Positions 23,909-31,926 of a DNA stretch of 40,088 nucleotides are shown here, one piece after another. The first letter of the stretch is position 1. Each line of letters opens with the position of its first letter. A program made the translations under genes and the position numbers. The notes under the pieces are model-generated. The model did not search any database, was not told where the DNA came from, and saw nothing but the letters and a program-made list of their open reading frames with translations. Origin of the DNA: an uncultured Clostridia bacterium (GTDB lineage: Bacteria > Bacillota > Clostridia > Oscillospirales > Ruminococcaceae); contig CANQXX010000019.1 in assembly GCA_947627905.1 (NCBI GenBank), positions 1-40,088 of the forward strand, read 5' to 3'.

Positions 23909-23937
23909 TTGCAATTTCAAAAAAGGTGTGGTATAAT
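23909..23937 (+). promoter_or_regulatory. Sigma-A promoter before the toxin-antitoxin/rimP operon
   Basis: TTGCAA (23909-23914), a 17-nt spacer and TATAAT (23932-23937). It is the only strong promoter I see before the rimP-nusA-infB genes, so it may serve both the toxin-antitoxin pair and the translation operon. Confidence 0.85.
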
Positions 23938-23961
23938 ACTATTATCATCATAATATTGTAA

Positions 23962-23989
23962 CAAAAGACCGGAACGCTCCGGTCTTTTG
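23962..23989 (+). terminator. Leader hairpin resembling a terminator/attenuator
   Basis: A perfect 12-bp stem CAAAAGACCGGA/TCCGGTCTTTTG closes an ACGC tetraloop (23974-23977). The T run is part of the right arm, followed by TGTTGTG. It begins only about 18 nt after the expected transcription start, so it sits in the leader of the operon rather than after a gene. Confidence 0.7.
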
Positions 23990-24012
23990 TGTTGTGTGAA
24001 AGGATAGTGCAT

Positions 24013-24234
24013 ATGAGTACAAAGGATATGGCTTACAATATCTTCAACCAACTTACCGAAGAACAGCTAAAGGGCTTTATTGCGCTTTTCGGCGGTATAT
24101 ACAGTACTGAAAATGACGATATGGCAGAACGCAAAGCTGCATTTGAAAGAATGAAAAGTGTGTGCAGATATATTCCGGATCTTGATGAAAAGGAAGAACT
24201 GGCTGAATACAGGGAGGAGAAATACGGTAAATGA
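24013..24234 (+). CDS. Probable antitoxin partner of the PIN-domain toxin
   Basis: A 73-residue acidic protein (MSTKDMAYNIFNQLTEEQLKGFIALFG...) with the sequence pattern of small antitoxin-like proteins found directly upstream of PIN toxins in clostridia. The N-terminal DMAYNIFNQLTEEQLKGFI block is seen in that context; the C-terminal part (AAFERMKSV to EYREEKYGK) is charged and probably wraps the toxin. I see no classical DNA-binding fold. Its stop overlaps the toxin ATG by 4 nt (ATGA). I start at 24013, after AAAGGATAG; a longer in-frame opening at 23989 lies in the leader hairpin. Confidence 0.75.
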   Translation: MSTKDMAYNIFNQLTEEQLKGFIALFGGIYSTENDDMAERKAAFERMKSVCRYIPDLDEKEELAEYREEKYGK

Positions 24235-24650
24235 GAATATTGATCGACACAAATATCCTTATAGATTTTTATGCCGCAAGACCGGATCATTACCAAAATG
24301 CTGCCGAAATAATGGCTGCTTGTGCCGAAAGAAGAATTGATGGCTGTATAGCGGCACATTCTGTAACGAACGCTTTTTATATACTTCGCAAAGAATTATC
24401 AGCAGAAGCGCGAAGAAACACTTTAAAAGACCTGTGTAAAATAATTGCTGTGATCGGCATTGACAGCAAAAAGCTTATTTCTGCGCTTGCAAATGATAAA
24501 TTTGATGATATTGAAGATTGTCTGCAAATGGAATGTGCAAAGGATTTTTCTGCCGATTATATCGTTACAAGAAATTTAAAAGATTTCCGGAACAGCGAAG
24601 TACCGGCTATACTTCCAAATGAATTTCTGCAAATGCTTAATGATAAATGA
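24231..24650 (+). CDS. PIN-domain protein, VapC-like toxin
   Basis: PIN domains are Mg-dependent RNases; VapC toxins cut tRNA or rRNA to stop growth. In 139 residues the fold is clear: LIDTNILIDFYAARP with Asp6, the helical middle, the FDDIEDCLQM acidic cluster (92-96), and SADYIVTRNLKDF with Asp118. The second conserved acidic position, usually Glu or Asp before the YYIL-type motif, is here Asn47 (SVTNAFYILRKEL), which might weaken activity. The gene overlaps the antitoxin by 4 nt and ends 13 nt before rimP, so it shares a transcript with an essential operon. Confidence 0.87.
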   Translation: MRILIDTNILIDFYAARPDHYQNAAEIMAACAERRIDGCIAAHSVTNAFYILRKELSAEARRNTLKDLCKIIAVIGIDSKKLISALANDKFDDIEDCLQMECAKDFSADYIVTRNLKDFRNSEVPAILPNEFLQMLNDK

Positions 24651-24663
24651 AAGGATAGATAAA

Positions 24664-25167
24664 ATGGCTAAAGGAGGAAATACCGTTTCGGCAGTCTATG
24701 AACTGGCAAAGCCTATCGCCGACAGTCTGGGGCTGAAGATCTGGGACGTTGTTTTTGAAAAAGAGGGCGCTATGTGGTATCTGCGGGTGCTTATCGACAA
24801 GGACGGCGGGCTGAGCATGGACGACTGCGAGGCGATGACACGTCCGCTGTCAAAGGCTTTGGACGAAGCCGATCCGATCGAGCAGAATTATATGCTTGAA
24901 GTGGGTTCTCCGGGACTGGGACGGGAACTTAAAAAGAAAGAACATTTCGAGGAATTTCTTGAATGTCCTGTGCGAATACGGTATATACGCGAAACGGACG
25001 GAAAGAAAGAATTTATAGCGATCCTTAAAGGCTTCAGCGACGGAGTAGTCTCGGTAGTGACCGAGGAGGGAGACAAGGATATAAAACTTTCGGACACGGC
25101 GTTTATCCGCCTTTATGATGACGATACCGACGAACTTTTCGGAGAAGATGACGGCATCGGGGAATAA
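24664..25167 (+). CDS. rimP: Ribosome maturation factor RimP
   Basis: RimP assists 30S assembly. The 167 residues show the N-terminal domain (YELAKPIADSLGLKIWDVVFEKEGAMWYLRVLIDKDGGLSMDDCEAMTRPLSKALDE) with the signature LEVGSPGLGRELKKKEHF, and the SH3-like C-terminal domain (GKKEFIAILKGFSDGVVSV). An acidic tail ends the protein. The start MAKGGNTV at 24664 follows AAAGGATAG. First of the conserved rimP-nusA-rnpM-ylxQ-infB series. Confidence 0.96.
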   Translation: MAKGGNTVSAVYELAKPIADSLGLKIWDVVFEKEGAMWYLRVLIDKDGGLSMDDCEAMTRPLSKALDEADPIEQNYMLEVGSPGLGRELKKKEHFEEFLECPVRIRYIRETDGKKEFIAILKGFSDGVVSVVTEEGDKDIKLSDTAFIRLYDDDTDELFGEDDGIGE

Positions 25168-25234
25168 ATTTTTTATATTATGCGGAATATCCGTTAAGTA
25201 TCATATATTTTGACTTTAGGAGGAATTTATAAAA

Positions 25235-26281
25235 ATGAACAAGGAATTTTTTGAAGCACTCAGGCTTCTTTCGGAGGAAAACAGCATACCTATGGATCTG
25301 CTGGTGGAAAAGATAAAGCAGGGCATTGCAAGAGCGGTCAAGAAAGAATATCCCGACTGTGAGGATTACAGGGTGGATATAGACCCGGAAAACGAGGTGT
25401 TCGACGTTATACTTATGAGAACGGTAGTAGATATGCTGCCGGTGGATATGAGCGAGATAGCGATAGACGAAGCAAGAGCGTATACCGGTCAGCCCGTTCA
25501 GGACGGCGACGTGATAGAGTATAAGCTGTCTACCGCAAAATTCGGACGCGTTGCAGCCCAGAACGCAAAGCAGGCTATCCGCACCGAAATAAAGAGCTTT
25601 GAAAGAGAACAGTATATCAACCGTTTCAGCGATAAAGTGCATGAAGCCGTTTCCGCTACGGTGCAGAGGGTAGAGCCGGAAAGCGGCAATGCTACTCTTA
25701 TGATAGACAAGAACGAAGTATACTTATATAAGAATGAACAGATCCCCGGCGAAAAGCTCAGGGAGGGCGATGTTGTAAAGCTCTATATCTCGGATATAAT
25801 CAATCCGGACAGAAAGCCCATGGTAAAGGTCTCAAGAACACACAAGGACCTTGTAAAGCGTCTTTTTGAGCTTGAGATACCGGAAATTTACGACGGAACG
25901 GTAGAAGTAAAATCTATCTCCCGTGAAGCAGGTTCAAGAACCAAGATAGCGGTTTGGTCAAAGGATAAGAACGTCGATCCCGTGGGAGCCTGCATAGGTC
26001 CTAAGCACAGCCGTATAGGCAACATAGTCAACGAGCTTAAAGGCGAAAAGATTGATATCATAGTTTATGATGAAGATCCTGCGGTATATATCGCCCATGC
26101 GCTTGCCCCGGCGGAAGTGCTGAGCGTTCAGATAGAGGACGGAGAGCAGAAAAGCTGCACGGTAACGGTGCCGAACGATCAGCTCTCTCTTGCGATAGGA
26201 AACAAGGGTCAGAATGCCAAACTTGCCGCAAGGCTTACGGGTTACCGGATAGACATCAAGCCCGAAAACCCCGTAGAGTAA
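25235..26281 (+). CDS. nusA: Transcription termination/antitermination factor NusA
   Basis: NusA binds RNA polymerase and nascent RNA and modulates pausing and termination. The 348 residues contain the N-terminal polymerase-binding domain (1-125), the S1 domain (about 130-200, SATVQRVEPESGNATLMI), KH1 (about 230-280, with VGACIGPKHSRIGNIVNELKGEK) and KH2 (about 300-345, LSLAIGNKGQNAKLAARLTGYRIDIK). The C-terminal repeats of proteobacterial NusA are absent, as in Firmicutes. The ribosome binding site is AGGAGG, 67 nt after rimP. Confidence 0.98.
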   Translation: MNKEFFEALRLLSEENSIPMDLLVEKIKQGIARAVKKEYPDCEDYRVDIDPENEVFDVILMRTVVDMLPVDMSEIAIDEARAYTGQPVQDGDVIEYKLSTAKFGRVAAQNAKQAIRTEIKSFEREQYINRFSDKVHEAVSATVQRVEPESGNATLMIDKNEVYLYKNEQIPGEKLREGDVVKLYISDIINPDRKPMVKVSRTHKDLVKRLFELEIPEIYDGTVEVKSISREAGSRTKIAVWSKDKNVDPVGACIGPKHSRIGNIVNELKGEKIDIIVYDEDPAVYIAHALAPAEVLSVQIEDGEQKSCTVTVPNDQLSLAIGNKGQNAKLAARLTGYRIDIKPENPVE

Positions 26282-26293
26282 GGAAGTGGGAAT

Positions 26294-26575
26294 ATGGCGC
26301 AGGTCAGAAAGATACCCATGAGAATGTGTCTCGGCTGCGGTGAAATGAAGCCCAAAAAGGAGCTTATCCGCGTGGTAAGGTCTCCGGAGGGAGAGATATC
26401 GCTCGACCTTACCGGAAAGAAGTCCGGCAGAGGCGCTTATATCTGCCGCGATACCGAGTGCTTCCGCAAGGCGAGAAAGGCAAAACGGTTTGAAAAAGCC
26501 TTTTCCTGCAATATATCCGACGAGGTCTGCGACGCTATGGAAAAGGAGCTGACAGCCGATGAGCAGAGTGGTTGA
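26294..26575 (+). CDS. rnpM: RNase P modulator RnpM (YlxR, DUF448)
   Basis: A 93-residue YlxR-family protein; in Firmicutes this nucleic-acid-binding protein interacts with RNase P RNA. Signature residues are RMCLGCGEMKPKKELIRVVR, the GRGAYICRD loop with conserved Cys, and CFRKARKAKRFEKAF. It starts 12 nt after nusA and overlaps the next gene by 17 nt. Confidence 0.94.
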   Translation: MAQVRKIPMRMCLGCGEMKPKKELIRVVRSPEGEISLDLTGKKSGRGAYICRDTECFRKARKAKRFEKAFSCNISDEVCDAMEKELTADEQSG

Positions 26576-26873
26576 TCTTCTTACCATATGCCGCAAGGCA
26601 GGGCAGCTGGAGCTTGGATTTGATCCTATGAAAGAAGCTCTTGCATCGGGAAAAGCCGGCGCGGTGATAACGGCGGCGGATATTTCCCCTAAAACGGAAA
26701 AGGAAGTGCGGTTCTTTGCGGCAAAGAGCGGAGTTCCGGCGGTAAGATCGGACATAACGCTTGACGAAGCAGGCAGATGCTTCGGAAAAAAAGCGGGGAT
26801 ATTTACCGTGTGCGGCGAAGGATTTGCGGCAAAAGCGCTTGAATTGCTCGATAATTCCGCAGCAGATGAATGA
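26559..26873 (+). CDS. ylxQ: L7Ae-family ribosomal protein-like YlxQ
   Basis: 104 residues with the L7Ae/L30e fold that recognises kink-turn RNA: DLLTICRKAGQLELGFDPMKEALASGKAGAVITAADISPKTEKEV. It is the usual neighbour between rnpM and infB. The start lies within the end of rnpM, and the stop is 29 nt before the infB start. The role in the ribosome is unproven. Confidence 0.92.
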   Translation: MSRVVDLLTICRKAGQLELGFDPMKEALASGKAGAVITAADISPKTEKEVRFFAAKSGVPAVRSDITLDEAGRCFGKKAGIFTVCGEGFAAKALELLDNSAADE

Positions 26874-26902
26874 TATATCAATAAATGGAGGGTATACAGC
26901 CT

Positions 26903-29512
26903 ATGAGTACAGCAAAACAGCCAAAGCTTAAAATAAACGAAATGGCAAAGGATCTTGGGGTCACAGGTCAGGAGCTTGCCGATCTGGTAAATGAGAAGCT
27001 GGGGGCGGCAAAAAAGCCTGCCGGTTCTCTTGAAAGCGGAGAAGTGAATTATATTCTTGAATATTTTTCGCAGAATAATAATGTAGAGTCCTTTGATGAA
27101 TATTTCAGCACAAGGAACGAAAAGCCTGCAAAAGAGGAAAAGCCGAAGGCGGCTAAAAAACCGTCCAAAGCGGCTGCCGAAAAGGACGAAGGAACAGCAA
27201 AGGAAGAAAAGGCTTCCGGAAGATCTGGAAAGAAAAAAGACGCTCCCGCTGCCGAAAAGCCTGCGGCGGAGAAAGCTGCCGGAGACGCCCCTGCCGGTCA
27301 CGGAAAGAAGAAGCCAGAAAAGCCGGCAAAGGCGGCAAACAAGCCTCTGCCGAAGCTGATAGTGCAGAACCAGAACAGGAACGAACGCTTCAATGCCGCT
27401 CAGGCTCTGAAAAACAGCGAGCAGAAGAAAAACAAGGAGCAGAAGCACCAGAACAGACCGTCCGAGCAGCAGTCCAACAAGAAGAAGCTGGACGTAAGGT
27501 TCGGCGACGCCGCTGCGGTGGTAGACCAGAAGATACACACCGTTGACACCAGAGGCTCCTATGTTGAAATGGATAAATACAACGAAAAGTATGACAACAT
27601 GGCTAACGCTTCCGGAAGAGAAAACCGCAAGAAAGATAACTTTTCAAAGAAGCAGAAGCTGACCCAGAAGTCACAGCAGAGAAAAAATCAGCAGTATTCA
27701 ACCAAGAAAGAGACCGAGACCGAAAAGCTGCGCCGTCTTGAACTGGAAAGAGCAAGAAAGCAGCAGCTAAAAGTCCTTATCCCCGATGAGATAGTTGTAT
27801 CCGAGCTTGCCGCAAGGCTGAAAGTTACGGCTACGGAAGTTATCAAAAAACTTATGCAGCTCGGCGAAATGTGTACCATAAATCAGGTCATCGACTTTGA
27901 TACGGCTTCTCTCGTTGCTGAGGAGCTCGGCGCAAAGGTAGAAAAAGAAGTCATAGTTACCATTGAGGAACGCCTTATAGATGATTCCGACGACGACGGC
28001 GAGGGCGTTGAGCGTGCTCCGATAGTTGTTGTAATGGGTCACGTTGACCACGGAAAGACGTCTCTTCTTGACAGGATAAGAAATTCAAACGTTACCTCTA
28101 CCGAAGCAGGCGGCATTACACAGCATATCGGCGCTTACAGAGTTACCTGCAAGGGCAAGGAGATAACTTTCCTCGATACTCCGGGACATGAAGCGTTCAC
28201 TTCAATGAGAGCGCGCGGAGCGTCGGTAACGGATATAGCTATCCTTGTTGTTGCGGCGGACGACGGAATAATGCCCCAGACGGTAGAAGCTATCAACCAT
28301 GCAAAAGCGGCAGGGGTCTCGATAATCGTTGCAATAAACAAAATGGATAAAGAAGGCGCAAACCCTGATATGATAAAGCAGCAGCTCACGGAATATGACC
28401 TTGTTGCCGAGGAATGGGGCGGCGACGTTATATGCGTTCCCGTTTCGGCAAAGACAGGAGAGGGCATAGACGATCTGCTTGAAAATATCCTTCTTGTTGC
28501 GGAAGTTGCGGAACTTAAAGCAAATCCCAACCGCCTTGCAAAGGGTACGGTAATTGAAGCGCGTCTTGACAAGGGCAGAGGTCCTATAGCAACGCTCCTT
28601 GTTCAGAACGGTACTCTCCATACCGGAGATATAATCATTGCCGGAACTGCCGTTGGACGAGTAAGGGTAATGACCAACGATAAGGGCAAGGTCGTAAAGG
28701 AAGCAGGACCGTCTTATCCGGTAGAGATAACAGGTCTTGCGGAAGTACCGTCAGCAGGCGATACGTTCAATGCAGTTGAAGATGAAAGACTGGCAAGAGA
28801 ACTGGTCGATCAGCGTAAGCACGAGGCTAAGCAGGAACAGTTCAGCCAGTATCAGAAAGTCACGCTCGACAATCTGTTCAGCCAGATAGAGCAGGGCGAG
28901 ATAAAGGAACTTCCTATCATCGTCAAGGCGGACGTTCAGGGTTCGGTGGAAGCAGTAAAGCAGTCGCTTGAAAAACTTTCAAATGACGAAGTAAGGGTAA
29001 AAGTTATCCACGGCGCGGTAGGAGCGGTCTCCGAGGGCGATGTAATGCTTGCGAACGCTTCAAATGCCATAATCGTAGGATTTAATGTACGTCCGGATCC
29101 GGTAGCGGCTGACAATGCCGAAAGAGACGGTGTGGATATCCGCCTTTACAGAATTATCTATGACGCTATAGAAGAGATCACCACCGCAATGAAAGGTATG
29201 CTTGCTCCCAAGTTCCGTGAAGTCGGACTGGGACGTGTGGAAGTCCGTCAGGTATACAAGATATCCAACGTGGGAACGGTATCAGGCTCTTATGTTCTGA
29301 ACGGAAAGATAACAAGGAACTGCGATATAAGAGTTGTGCGCGAGGGTATAATAATCGCGGACGACAAGCTGTCCAGCCTGAAACGTTTCAAGGACGATGT
29401 GAAAGAAGTTGCGGAAGGCTATGAGTGCGGTATCACTCTTGAAAAATTCAATGATATACATGTCGGCGATATCTTTGAAGCATATGTTATGGAGGAATAC
29501 CGTCCTGAATAG
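26903..29512 (+). CDS. infB: Translation initiation factor IF-2
   Basis: IF2 is the GTPase that brings fMet-tRNA to the 30S and promotes subunit joining. The 869 residues contain an N-terminal IF2N module ([21 protein letters not shown]), a long Lys/Ala/Glu-rich linker (about 60-280), a second IF2N module ([21 protein letters not shown]), the G domain with [20 protein letters not shown] and NKMD, and the C-terminal domains that bind fMet-tRNA. I start at 26903 because GGAGGG lies about 10 nt before it; the ATG at 26885 directly abuts that sequence. Confidence 0.97.
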   Translation: MSTAKQPKLKINEMAKDLGVTGQELADLVNEKLGAAKKPAGSLESGEVNYILEYFSQNNNVESFDEYFSTRNEKPAKEEKPKAAKKPSKAAAEKDEGTAKEEKASGRSGKKKDAPAAEKPAAEKAAGDAPAGHGKKKPEKPAKAANKPLPKLIVQNQNRNERFNAAQALKNSEQKKNKEQKHQNRPSEQQSNKKKLDVRFGDAAAVVDQKIHTVDTRGSYVEMDKYNEKYDNMANASGRENRKKDNFSKKQKLTQKSQQRKNQQYSTKKETETEKLRRLELERARKQQLKVLIPDEIVVSELAARLKVTATEVIKKLMQLGEMCTINQVIDFDTASLVAEELGAKVEKEVIVTIEERLIDDSDDDGEGVERAPIVVVMGHVDHGKTSLLDRIRNSNVTSTEAGGITQHIGAYRVTCKGKEITFLDTPGHEAFTSMRARGASVTDIAILVVAADDGIMPQTVEAINHAKAAGVSIIVAINKMDKEGANPDMIKQQLTEYDLVAEEWGGDVICVPVSAKTGEGIDDLLENILLVAEVAELKANPNRLAKGTVIEARLDKGRGPIATLLVQNGTLHTGDIIIAGTAVGRVRVMTNDKGKVVKEAGPSYPVEITGLAEVPSAGDTFNAVEDERLARELVDQRKHEAKQEQFSQYQKVTLDNLFSQIEQGEIKELPIIVKADVQGSVEAVKQSLEKLSNDEVRVKVIHGAVGAVSEGDVMLANASNAIIVGFNVRPDPVAADNAERDGVDIRLYRIIYDAIEEITTAMKGMLAPKFREVGLGRVEVRQVYKISNVGTVSGSYVLNGKITRNCDIRVVREGIIIADDKLSSLKRFKDDVKEVAEGYECGITLEKFNDIHVGDIFEAYVMEEYRPE

Positions 29513-29531
29513 CAGGCTGAGCCTGCACCCT

Positions 29532-29605
29532 TGTCACCCCCAAAATGAGTGTGGCGAGGCGATCTATATAAGTTCAGCCCCCTCAAGGGGGGGGCGGCAA
29601 AGTTT
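29532..29605. repeat. Composite palindromic intergenic repeat, copy B
   Basis: TGTCACCCCC begins the block, and AGCCCCCTCAAGGGGG (29575-29590) with a GC extension and CAAAGTTT ends it. Both ends match copy A (3420-3490) in the same order, while the 40 or so nt between them differ. It fills the infB-rbfA gap inside an operon. The 6-bp arms CCCCCT/AGGGGG can form a hairpin. Confidence 0.7.
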
Positions 29606-29655
29606 AAGCTGATTTCCTTAAAATGTTTAGGAATAACGATCTGAAAGGAATAAAA

Positions 29656-30024
29656 ATGCCAAATTTTAAGAATGGACGGTTGTCCGAAGATATAAAGCGG
29701 GAAATTTCCGGTCTTATAAGAGAGGAGATAAAGGACCCGAGAGTAATGGGCAAGCTCATTTCGGTGGTAAGAACGGAGCTTTCGGGGGATAATTCCCATT
29801 GTAAGGTATATATTTCCTGCATTGAGGGCGAAGAGGCGGCAAGGGACGCCGTTAAAGGTCTTGAAAGCGCGTCCGGAATGATAAGAAAGCGCATTTCAAA
29901 CGTTATGCACCTGAAAAAGTGCCCTGAGCTGAAATTCATCGCAGATGATTCAATAGAACACTCGGCTGAGATTTCCGAAATGCTGAAGAAAATAGGAGCC
30001 GATAATGCTGAAAAGGAGACATGA
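29656..30024 (+). CDS. rbfA: Ribosome-binding factor A
   Basis: RbfA is needed for 16S 5'-end processing and cold growth. The 122 residues carry the KH-like core: RLSEDIKREISGLIREEIKDPRV, then VVRTELSGDNSHCKVYISCIEGE and the C-terminal LKKCPELKFIADDSIEHSAEISEMLKKI. It starts at MPNFKNG after GAAAGGA and lies in the standard place after infB, but the gap of 143 nt is filled by a repeat. Confidence 0.95.
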   Translation: MPNFKNGRLSEDIKREISGLIREEIKDPRVMGKLISVVRTELSGDNSHCKVYISCIEGEEAARDAVKGLESASGMIRKRISNVMHLKKCPELKFIADDSIEHSAEISEMLKKIGADNAEKET

Positions 30025-30033
30025 TATTAAAAA

Positions 30034-30999
30034 ATGCGTATAAATCTTAAAGAAACGGCTGAATTTCTTGAAACACATGACAATTACTATATCCTCACGC
30101 ATGTAAATCCCGACGGGGATACAATGGGCGCAGGCTTTGCCCTTTGCTACGCATTGAGAAGCAAGGGCAAAAACGCAAATGTGCTTTGTTCCGATGAATT
30201 TCCTAAAAGATACGGTTTTATGTACGAAAACTACGAGCCGCAGAAATTTTCACCGGATACTGTGGTGGCTGTGGACGTTGCCGATGAAAAGCTGCTCGGC
30301 ACGCCTCTTGCCGGATATAAGGGATATGTGGAGCTTTGCATAGATCACCATGTTTCAAACACGGGATATGCAAAAAATCTGCTCGTTTATCCGGACGCTT
30401 CTGCGGCTTGTGAGGTGCTGTACAGGGTGCTGTCCGAAATGGGCATAGTTCCCGACAGGCTTACGGCGGAATGTCTTTATACGGGCATTGCTACCGATAC
30501 GGGCTGCTTCAGATATGCAAATACCACCGTTCTTTCGCACATAATAGCGGCAAAGCTGATGGAATGCGGGATAGACGCCGAACGGATCAACCGTGATATG
30601 TTCGACAGGAAAAGCAAGGAGAGACTTGCGGCGGAGCAGCATATCCTTTCAAATATGGAATACTACCTTGACGATAAATGCACCATTACCGTTGTAACTC
30701 TTGAAGATATGAAAACAAAGGGCTTTACTCAGGACGAATTTGAGGGTACCGCAGGTATGACCGTTCAGCCGGAGGGAGTGCAGATAGGCGTTCTTATAAA
30801 GGAAAAGGACGGCGGGAAGTTCAAGATATCAATGCGCTCTGCGTCGGATATAGACGTATCTGCAATATGCGCAAAATTCGGCGGCGGAGGACATATCAAG
30901 GCGGCAGGCTGCACGGTCGAGGGTGAACTTGACGATGTAAAAATGCAGCTTCTTACAGCGATAGCTCCGACTATGGGTATAGATCTATGGCTGGCATGA
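30034..30999 (+). CDS. nrnA: DHH/DHHA1 phosphoesterase, NrnA-like oligoribonuclease
   Basis: NrnA degrades very short RNAs and dephosphorylates pAp in Firmicutes. The 321 residues contain motif I HVNPDGDTMGAG, motif II (VVAVDVADEKLLG), the DHH motif CIDHHVSNTGYA, and motif IV ATDTGCFRYANT. The C-terminal DHHA1 domain shows FGGGGHIKAAGC. It follows rbfA by 9 nt and its stop forms an ATGA overlap with the internal ATG of truB. Confidence 0.93.
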   Translation: MRINLKETAEFLETHDNYYILTHVNPDGDTMGAGFALCYALRSKGKNANVLCSDEFPKRYGFMYENYEPQKFSPDTVVAVDVADEKLLGTPLAGYKGYVELCIDHHVSNTGYAKNLLVYPDASAACEVLYRVLSEMGIVPDRLTAECLYTGIATDTGCFRYANTTVLSHIIAAKLMECGIDAERINRDMFDRKSKERLAAEQHILSNMEYYLDDKCTITVVTLEDMKTKGFTQDEFEGTAGMTVQPEGVQIGVLIKEKDGGKFKISMRSASDIDVSAICAKFGGGGHIKAAGCTVEGELDDVKMQLLTAIAPTMGIDLWLA

Positions 31000-31910
31000 G
31001 CGGCAATGACGAGCTTTGCGGGATATTCTGCATAAACAAGCCTGTGGGATTTACCAGCTTTGATGTTATAGCAAAGCTCCGCGGGATACTTAAAACCAGA
31101 CGTCTCGGGCACAGCGGAACTCTCGATCCGATGGCGTCGGGCGTGCTGCCGGTCTTTGCGGGAAGAGCCGCAAAAGCCTGTGATATACTGCCGGACACGG
31201 ACAAGAGCTATATTGCCGGCTTTCGTCTCGGAGCGCGTTCCGATACGCAGGATTCAACGGGAAATGTCGTTGAAACGGAAAATTTTACGGGTATCGGAAA
31301 GGAAAAGCTGCTCGGAGCAATAGAAAATTTCCGGGGAAAGATAATGCAGATACCGCCTATGTATTCGGCTGTATCGGTGAACGGAAAACGGCTTTACGAG
31401 CTTGCCAGAAAAGGCATTGAAATAGAACGGGAACCGAGAGAAGCGGAGATATATTCCCTTGAGATGACCGGATATGACGAAAATTCCGGAACGGGGGAAA
31501 TATCCGTTTCCTGCTCAAAAGGAACATATATCCGCACGCTTATAAACGACATCGGCGAGGCTCTCGGCTGCGGAGGGATAATGACCTCCCTTGTGAGAAC
31601 GGCAGCGTGCGGCTTTACTCTTGTGGATTGCATCACTATAGATGAATTGCAGGAGACGGCTGACAGCGGTGATCTTTCCGGTGTGATAAAACCGATAGAA
31701 AGCGTTTTTGCGGAATGTCCCATACTCAGGCTGAAAGGCGCTCAGGAAAGAATGTACCGGAACGGCGTTAAGCTCGATCTTGACAGGCTGGACTTTGATA
31801 AGTCCGCTCCGCGGATAAGGGTATGCGGAGAGAACGGTTTTATAGGAACGGCAGTTCCCGACCGGAAAAACGGCGTTCTCAGAGCCGAAAAAATTTTTTA
31901 TCTGGAATGA
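30987..31910 (+). CDS. truB: tRNA pseudouridine-55 synthase
   Basis: TruB makes pseudouridine at position 55 of the T loop. The 307 residues include the catalytic block HSGTLDPMASGVLPVF (nucleophile Asp), KSYIAGFRLG, IMQIPPMYSAVSVNGKRLYELARKG and SKGTYIRTLINDIGEAL. The C-terminal PUA-like part is short. The start may be 30987 or 30996; the latter forms an ATGA overlap with the nrnA stop and is perhaps the real one. Confidence 0.95.
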   Translation: MAGMSGNDELCGIFCINKPVGFTSFDVIAKLRGILKTRRLGHSGTLDPMASGVLPVFAGRAAKACDILPDTDKSYIAGFRLGARSDTQDSTGNVVETENFTGIGKEKLLGAIENFRGKIMQIPPMYSAVSVNGKRLYELARKGIEIEREPREAEIYSLEMTGYDENSGTGEISVSCSKGTYIRTLINDIGEALGCGGIMTSLVRTAACGFTLVDCITIDELQETADSGDLSGVIKPIESVFAECPILRLKGAQERMYRNGVKLDLDRLDFDKSAPRIRVCGENGFIGTAVPDRKNGVLRAEKIFYLE

Positions 31911-31926
31911 AAAGAAGTGATAATCT

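Larger units (their letters stand above)
23997..24658 (+). repeat. 11-bp direct repeat TGAAAGGATAG bracketing the toxin-antitoxin pair
   Basis: TGAAAGGATAG occurs at 23997-24007, ahead of the antitoxin start, and again at 24648-24658, ahead of the rimP start, overlapping the toxin stop codon. Both copies supply the ribosome binding site (AAAGGAT) of the gene that follows. The period is 651 nt. Confidence 0.75.

Noticed and set aside
25958-27538. 526-codon minus-strand frame antisense to nusA, rnpM, ylxQ and infB
   Set aside because: It lies wholly over well-established genes, its translation is Leu/Arg/Phe/Cys-rich without any domain, and no ribosome binding site fits. It is a shadow of the codon bias on the plus strand.
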